Of a stretch of DNA of 64,000 nucleotides, positions 60,501 to 64,000 are shown one piece after another (positions within the stretch are counted from its first letter, which is position 1; the number at the start of each line of letters is the position of its first letter). Below the pieces are notes generated by a model. It was not told the origin of the DNA and made no database searches. It saw only the letters and a list, made by a program, of their open reading frames with translations. The DNA is from Edolisoma coerulescens. Taxonomy: Eukaryota > Chordata > Aves > Passeriformes > Campephagidae. The translations under genes were made by a program, and so were the position numbers. Where the stretch lies: NCBI GenBank assembly GCA_013397115.1, contig VWZW01004757.1:122078-186077 (forward strand), in the 5' to 3' direction.

Positions 60501-62242
60501 GGACAGCTCATTCCCTATCCCAAATACCCACTGGTACCACGATCCCAGCGATGGGGACAGGGACAGGGACAGTGCCCTCAGCCCTGAGCACAGGGACACA
60601 GCCCAGGGTGTCCCTCAAACCCATGCTCTGCTCTTGCAAGGTGATTTTCACCCCTCTGCATCCGGCCTTACCTGGTTTCTTTCTCGCTCAAGGTGACTTT
60701 CTCAGTGAGGTAGTCAAAGAGCTCCCCTCTCTTCATCCTGCACGAGGGAGGGGAAACAGGCAGAGGCTGAGTTGAAACAGCAAACCAGCTCTGAGTGCCT
60801 GGGGAGGATCACCCAGGGGTCTGTGCCCCTTAACAGCCCAAAATAACTTTCATAAAAAGGGGTAAAAATGCTTTTACATATTTCAGTAAAATATCAGGCA
60901 GGAGGAGAAAAGGCTGTGCCTGGAGAGGGCAGGTTTTGGCTAGAAACACAGAATTGTTAAGGCTGGAAAAGATCTTTAAGATCAGCAAGTCCAACCATCA
61001 AAGATGGGGCAGGGATGAGGCTCTCCCAGTGCCATCCCACTCCTCTGACATCCACTGCACTGCCCTGGCATTGGGAATTGTGGCTTTGCAGACAGCCTGG
61101 TCCCACTGAGCATATAAATAACCCCCAGGGATGCATGACAGCTCCCACCAAAGGTTACAGGGAAACCCGAGTAGCACTGAGCCGCTGACGGAAGGGAAAC
61201 AGTGCTGGCAGCAGAGCTGCAATGAGCTTGCAGTAATTGGGCCTTGATTCTACCTTAAGGACTGGTTGTCCCCCCAGTTTGCCATTTGTGGGCCATAAAA
61301 AGCTGGGACCAATCTGCAGAGAGGGAGTGGGCCCAGGGTGCTGAGCCAGCTGGTACTTACAGGTCAAACACCAAGAAGAAGAAGGTGCTGGATTCATAGC
61401 TGTCCTTCAGCTGGACTGCAATAAAGCACAGGGGCCGTGAGCACAGCAATGGACTAAAAGCTGCTGATGAAACTGCTAATTGAGTTAATGAGGAGCTGAT
61501 CTTCACCAGTGTTGTGGTTGGGAGACAACATGGGGGGCACTGCTGGGGTGTGTGTGGAGGGAGAGCCAACAACACTCTGAGCAGGTGCCCTGCACATCCA
61601 GGGATTTCACCCCAAAAACCCTTCCTGGGGACACCCTGAGGAACAAACTGGGCAGAAATTCCCTTCGCCTGGATGCTCAGGGCCTGACTTACTGACGTTG
61701 GGGTGGCCTGAGACCTTGCGGAGGATGTCGATCTCCTTGGTGGTGGCTTCCCGCAGCTCCTGCACCTCCTTGGGGGAGATGTTCCCTGCCGTGATGTCGA
61801 TGATCTTCACGGCGTATTCCTGCCTCGTGGTTTTGTGGATGCACCGCCGGACCACGCTGCTCACCCCCCTGCCAGGGACAACAGGGAGAAAAGGGGGGTT
61901 CCACCCCTGCCTGCCCAGCCACCGGCACCTGGGCTGGCTGGGATTTTCATGCACGAGTGGGTCTCGCTCTGTCACCCTGTCTCGGTGGGACAGAAGGTTT
62001 TGAGCTGATGGAAAGTGCTGTTCCATGCTATTTTTAGCCCCATGCTGCTGTGGGCCCTGTTTGTATCAGATTCCCAGGGAACACTGTTCCTCTCTGGCAC
62101 TGGAGGACGTGGAACCAAAACAAGCTGCTTGTTTGGGAACCAAAAGAAAAAAGCTTTACCTGCCCAAAATCTCCTTTGGCTCATATTTTTCATAAAACTC
62201 CTTGGATGAGTTCCAGTCTGGTAGATCTTCTTCCTTGGTCAT
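57577..62242 (-). CDS. PHKG1: Phosphorylase b kinase gamma catalytic chain, skeletal muscle form
   Basis: Nine coding exons join in phase: 62160-62242 (ATG at 62242), 61693-61868, 61361-61415, 60672-60737, 60326-60489, 59689-59779, 58805-58958, 58592-58717 and 57577-57828 (TGA). The product has 388 residues (human 387). It is the kinase subunit of the (alpha beta gamma delta)4 complex that phosphorylates glycogen phosphorylase. Kinase motifs are intact: GRGVSSVV, YAVKII, HRDLKPEN (Asp149), DFG (Asp167) and YLAPE. Glu182 in LKEICGTP stands where many kinases have a phosphorylated residue, which fits constant activity held back by the other subunits. The C-terminal exon holds the calmodulin-binding region (LTVLASVRIYYQYRLVK onward). 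An acceptor before 62293 gives a 5' UTR in the first coding exon, so a promoter exon lies further upstream. The muscle rather than liver (PHKG2) identity rests on sequence and synteny. Confidence 0.97.
57842..57899. repeat. 29-bp tandem duplication
   Basis: Two copies of aacag(c/t)ctggcattcagg followed by gggattcccac, at 57842-57870 and 57871-57899, with one mismatch. They sit just upstream (minus strand) of the PHKG1 last-exon acceptor at 57829. Confidence 0.95.
58015..58410 (-). mobile_element. CR1 LINE 3' fragment in PHKG1 intron
   Basis: The plus strand is the complement of a CR1 3' region of about 400 bases: aatcacagaatcacagcatg, gtttgggttagaagggaact, ccatgggcagggatgcctt, caggttgctccaagccccgt, aatttcttcccaatatccc and ctccaggctgaacaactcc. 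It lies in the last PHKG1 intron, in the gene's own orientation. Edges are approximate. Confidence 0.92.
60944..61110 (-). mobile_element. CR1 LINE 3' tail fragment in PHKG1 intron
   Basis: The plus strand reads acacagaattgttaaggctg, gaaaagatctttaagatcag and caagtccaaccatcaaagat, the complement of a CR1 3' tail. The match fades after about 160 bases. Confidence 0.75.
62028..62037. promoter_or_regulatory. MEF2-type site (CTATTTTTAG) in PHKG1 intron
   Basis: A perfect match to the MEF2 consensus YTAWWWWTAR, in the intron right after the first coding exon of a muscle gene. MEF2 drives skeletal muscle transcription. One site alone could be chance. Confidence 0.45.
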
Positions 62243-62293
62243 CTCTGGCTTCTGTCAGGCAGCACTCTGGGCTTGTCTGAGGGCAGAAAGGAG

Positions 62294-64000
62294 CTGCAAG
62301 GAAAAAAGAGTGAGGATGGGCTCTCACTGCTCCCAGGGCTGGGATCCTTGATCCCTTATGGAAGAAAAAACATTGAGGAGGAAGGAGAAGGAGGATGATC
62401 CTGGACCAAAAACCAAAGTGGGTATTTTACTGCTTGGAAAAGCCATGCTCTGCCCTTGGCATGCTGTGGAGATCCCAATGGGAACAGGAGAAATCCCACT
62501 GGATTTCCCCATAGCCTGGCTGTCCCCAGGGGCAGAACCAGCCTGGCTGGGACCAAGGCTTTGAGAAAAAAATGCTGCAGCACCTCAAAACCTCATCCCT
62601 TCCCTGCACCCAGCTCACAGCAGCAGCCTCCAGAAACACCAACCCACACCGACACCACCCCAAGGGCTAGAACCTGCCTTTTGTTCTTTTCTTTTTTCTT
62701 CCTTACTACTTTTAAGACACCAAAGTTGTCTTTGGCTGAGAATAAGGAGGGAAAAATAGTGTTTCAAGGGAATGGAAAGGGACTGAGGAGCAAAGAGAGG
62801 TAATGAGGGTCAGTGAAGCAGCGAGAGGGGCTGGGTGGGTCAGGGTGCAGGTGGGGACAGAGGGACTGGGGACAGTGGGAGCTGAGCCAGTGTGAGGAGA
62901 GCAGCTGAAAGAGCTCCCTCAGCCACTCCTGTGCAGCTGCCAGCAGCCTCCACAACTCCTGAAAGGCTCTTGTCCCATTTCTTTTTCCTATTTCAGGCTT
63001 GGGGGGGTTTTTTATACAGCTTGGTTTGTGCCCATACACGGAGTCCAAGCAGTTAGGGTGGAAAGCAGCTCTTACAAGCCCGGGCAGCAAAACTGTCCCT
63101 TTGAGGTGACAGTTTGTTGCTGGGGAAGGGGCAGAGGTGGGCAGGAGATCCCCAGTTCTGTGGGCTTTCCTTTGCCCTCCTCTCAATAACTCTGCCAGGG
63201 CACTGGCAGCTCTAAGTACATTTAAATCTCATTAGCAATGTGTATCTGGCCTGACCTGGTTTTAAGGACCAATGTGGTGTTTTGGCTGCTGCTGCCAGGG
63301 ATGTCTAATTCAGGCTGGAGTATTTCTAAACAGCCATGAGTTTAACTTACAAAATTTTATCTGCTGGAAATACTGTGAGTAATGCCAAACCAAGCCGAAA
63401 TCACGAACGAAAGGCAGAATCAGGAAGTAGAAAAAATAAAATATCTCTGAGGTGGGGGGGGAGGGGGTAACCAAAAACTGATTATTTTTGAAGCTGAAAA
63501 TGCAGGTCCTGGGGGTTGATGCTGTGGGGAAGGGCTGGAGGCTGGGGAGCATCCACGGAGCACTGCCGGGAGAAGCCTGGAATCTGCGTGCTGCCTTCTC
63601 CTAGCAGGGAAGAGCCCGGGAGTTTGTTTAAAACACCCTGGAATTATATAAGCAGCCGGTGCAGGGCTCTAACGGGATACCCTGGGTTTCTTAGCAGCGT
63701 GCAAGGGGGGCACGGGGGGTCGTGAGGGGATTTTCTGCCTTGAGGAGCTCTGAGGGAGAGGCGCTGGGCATCGCCCCCCGCCCGCAGCTGCCAGACGGGC
63801 GGGGGTCTTTGAGGAGGCGAAGGATATTCAAATATCCACGGGGATAAACCCGCAAAGCTCAAACAAAAGCCAGCTTTTAGGCCGGCAGGAGAACGCGGCC
63901 CCTCTCCCTCAGCCCCGGGGTGCTCCTGCCCCTGACCCGGAGACAAAGAACGCTGAGCACGGGAGTTTTCCGGGGCAGGACCCCCCTCACACACCCTCCC
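62294..64000. other. PHKG1 upstream region
   Basis: This should hold the PHKG1 non-coding first exon and promoter on the minus strand, but no exon can be fixed. A self-complementary TTATATAA box at 63644-63651 could serve either strand. The last 300 bases grow richer in CpG (63770-63990), perhaps the edge of the next gene's promoter. Confidence 0.4.

Noticed and set aside
1..64000. tRNA genes, CRISPR arrays, phage or bacterial mobile elements
   Set aside because: No cloverleaf, regular spacer-repeat array or prokaryotic gene was seen; the window is ordinary vertebrate nuclear DNA.
1..64000. Endogenous retroviral coding remnants
   Set aside because: No gag, pol or env motif, LTR or tRNA primer-binding site was recognised; the only retroelements identified are CR1 fragments.

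Overview
This window is nuclear DNA from a vertebrate, almost certainly a bird. Protein-coding genes are split into short exons with GT-AG introns. The interspersed repeats I recognise are CR1 LINE fragments. Several promoters are small CpG islands. The gene order matches the MRPS17-NIPSNAP2-PSPH-CCT6A-SUMF2-PHKG1 block of human 7p11.2, which I recall (not checked) lies on chicken chromosome 19. All exon models here were built by reading the sequence against remembered family proteins and splice signals; no alignment was run. There are three runs of N: 37 bases at 16131-16167, one at 46115 and three at 46245-46247.

Left to right: (1) 1-4220, minus strand: the first three coding exons of a merlin/NF2-like FERM gene that runs off the left edge. 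Its 5' non-coding exon is probably upstream, perhaps in the CpG island at 10.4 kb. (2) 9.55-10.29 kb: two CR1 fragments joined tail to tail. (3) 10.36-13.3 kb, plus: MRPS17. (4) 15.54-16.03 kb: a GC-rich minisatellite with a 105-bp higher-order unit, next to the CpG island and N gap that hide NIPSNAP2 exon 1. (5) 19.65-29.5 kb, plus: NIPSNAP2 exons 2-10 and 3' UTR. (6) 33.36-37.75 kb, minus: PSPH, five coding exons. (7) 37.8-45.8 kb: no gene recognised; an orphan CpG-rich patch at 42.4 kb and one CR1 fragment. (8) 45.85-51.98 kb, plus: CCT6A, 14 exons, behind a promoter with four CCAAT boxes. (9) 52.5-56.74 kb, plus: SUMF2, nine exons. (10) 57.53-62.29 kb, minus: PHKG1, nine coding exons. (11) 62.3-64 kb: upstream of PHKG1, nothing coding recognised.

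The genes are not an operon. They are housekeeping or tissue-specific loci kept together by synteny: a mitoribosomal protein and a mitochondrial matrix/outer-face protein (MRPS17, NIPSNAP2), the last enzyme of serine synthesis (PSPH), a cytosolic chaperonin subunit (CCT6A), an ER paralogue of formylglycine-generating enzyme (SUMF2) and the muscle catalytic subunit of phosphorylase kinase (PHKG1). I saw no CRISPR, phage, plasmid or other prokaryotic system. The least expected element is the merlin paralogue beside MRPS17, which I do not know from the mammalian block.
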